DNA of 6,636 bases from Bacteroidota bacterium (GTDB lineage: Bacteria; Bacteroidota; Bacteroidia; Bacteroidales; UBA932): positions 1 to 6,636 of the forward strand of contig JAGDMC010000080.1 of the NCBI GenBank assembly GCA_017860395.1. Reading direction: 5' to 3'. Made by a program: the position numbers and the translations under genes. The notes below the pieces were generated by a model. It ran no database searches. It saw nothing but the letters and a program-made list of their open reading frames with translations, and was not told where the DNA came from. The first letter of the stretch is position 1. Every line of letters starts with the position of its first letter. Shown piece by piece: positions 5,775 to 6,636 of this stretch.

Positions 5775-6636
5775 TTAACCAATTGTATGTGAAGAAATAA
5801 GCTCTTTGATCAAAGTATCAACATCTTCATCGGAAGAGGTAATTCTTTTTGATTCCTTAGCCTGAAATACAATATTTTCGATTTTCTTAACCTTTGTTGG
5901 CGAACCTGAGAGGCCGTAATTTGCCTCATCACCGCCAATGTCATTTACACCCCATTCAGGTATAACAAGATAGTCCAGAGTATAAGTAGGCAGGTATGAA
6001 TTATGCTCGTTATCCTGCTCTTCGCTTTTAGTCCGGGCATGCTTGAATCTCATAAGCTGTTTTGCGTTTCTGGGGCGGCACGCCGGTGCTGTTGCGTGAA
6101 CAGTAATAACTACAGGCATTGATGATTTTACAACTTCAATACCTCTCTCAAGCCTTCTCTTGATAATTATTTTTCCGTCTTTTATTTCAACAATGTCCTC
6201 CGCATAGGTCACCTGAGGATAGTTTAGCTTTTCTGCTACCTGAGGACCAACTTGTGCAGTGTCACCGTCAATAGCCTGTCTTCCTGCAATAATAATATCC
6301 GGCTGTATCTTTTTTACTGCCATCGAAAGTGCGTAAGAAGTTGCAAGAGTATCTGCCCCTGCAAATTTTCTATCTGTAAGGAGAATACCTCCATCTGCAC
6401 CTCTAAAAAGACCTTCTCTGATAATTTCTGCTGCTCTTCCCGGACCCATTGTCAGTAACAATACTTCACTTCCCGGATACGCATCCTTTAATCTTAAAGC
6501 CTGTTCCAGAGCATTCATGTCCTCCGGATTAAAAATCGCAGGCAGGGCGGCACGATTAACAGTTCCATCCTCCTTCATAGCATTTTTGCCAACATTTCTA
6601 GTATCCGGCACTTGTTTTGCCAGAACAACAATTTTA
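5775..6636 (-). CDS. etfB: Electron transfer flavoprotein beta subunit (5' end outside window)
   Basis: The small ETF subunit, which binds AMP in classical ETFs or a second FAD in bifurcating ETFs. The frame stays open to the right edge: the last in-window codons read KIVVLAKQVPDTRNVG, the conserved EtfB N-terminus. The GTG at 6611 is therefore the internal Val of QVPDT and not the start, which should lie a few codons beyond the edge. Visible motifs are NPEDMNALEQALRLKD (6528-6481), GLFRGADGGILLTD, and IAGRQAIDGDTAQVGP, whose DGDTAQVGP is at 6269-6243, followed by the C-terminal GLSGSPTKVKKIENIVF recognition-loop region. Classical mitochondrial-type EtfB has DDxNQTGQ-like residues at this site, while DGDT-QVGP is typical of anaerobe and Fix-type ETFs. 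It is the first visible gene of the etfB-etfA-acyl-CoA dehydrogenase operon; the promoter is outside the window. At least 287 residues including the part cut off. Confidence 0.95.
   Translation of the reverse strand, partial: KIVVLAKQVPDTRNVGKNAMKEDGTVNRAALPAIFNPEDMNALEQALRLKDAYPGSEVLLLTMGPGRAAEIIREGLFRGADGGILLTDRKFAGADTLATSYALSMAVKKIQPDIIIAGRQAIDGDTAQVGPQVAEKLNYPQVTYAEDIVEIKDGKIIIKRRLERGIEVVKSSMPVVITVHATAPACRPRNAKQLMRFKHARTKSEEQDNEHNSYLPTYTLDYLVIPEWGVNDIGGDEANYGLSGSPTKVKKIENIVFQAKESKRITSSDEDVDTLIKELISSHTIG

Noticed and set aside
6609..6611. GTG as the start codon of etfB
   Set aside because: The frame remains open upstream and encodes KIVVLAKQ before VPDTRNVG, the conserved EtfB N-terminus, so this GTG is an internal Val codon and the gene is cut by the window edge.
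1..6636. A novel defence, mobile or CRISPR-like system
   Set aside because: Every gene belongs to a recognisable metabolic, transport or peptidase family; no repeats, integrase, transposase, nuclease or repeat-spacer structure was seen on either strand.

Overview
The window most likely comes from a Bacteroidota-type chromosome, probably an anaerobe or facultative anaerobe. The evidence is a moderately AT-rich composition, tightly packed genes with almost no recognisable Shine-Dalgarno sequences, a perfect match to the Bacteroidota -7 promoter element (TAnnTTTG) in the one divergent intergenic region, and an etfB-etfA-acyl-CoA dehydrogenase gene order that I recall from Bacteroidales. The taxon is inferred; no rRNA or tRNA is present to confirm it.

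Layout: (i) 1-1968, minus strand: a two-gene unit transcribed leftwards. The first gene is a cytosolic L-fucose/L-arabinose isomerase-like protein (694-1968). It is followed after 2 bp by a secreted M28 zinc aminopeptidase whose 3' end lies beyond the left edge. (ii) 1969-2051: an 83-bp divergent promoter region. (iii) 2052-2954, plus strand: a cation diffusion facilitator (Zn/Co/Cd efflux type). (iv) 2955-3008: a strong GC-rich hairpin between convergent genes. (v) 3009-6636, minus strand: etfB (5' end cut by the right edge), etfA and a long acyl-CoA dehydrogenase of about 575 residues, spaced by 17 bp and 1 bp.

The right-hand operon is a self-contained fatty-acyl-CoA oxidation module. The dehydrogenase removes two electrons from an acyl-CoA and passes them to the EtfAB flavoprotein. 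The EtfB motif DGDTAQVGP suggests the anaerobe/Fix-like ETF group, which includes electron-bifurcating members, rather than the classical mitochondrial type. The dehydrogenase, however, has the long DmdC-like architecture and not the short butyryl-CoA dehydrogenase architecture.

There is no gene-free stretch over 300 bases, and I see no CRISPR array, mobile element, RNA gene, phage gene or defence system. I found no convincing novel multi-gene system. The points most worth a second look are the pairing of a long dehydrogenase with a possibly bifurcating ETF, and the close coupling of an orphan sugar-isomerase-like gene of unknown substrate to a secreted peptidase.
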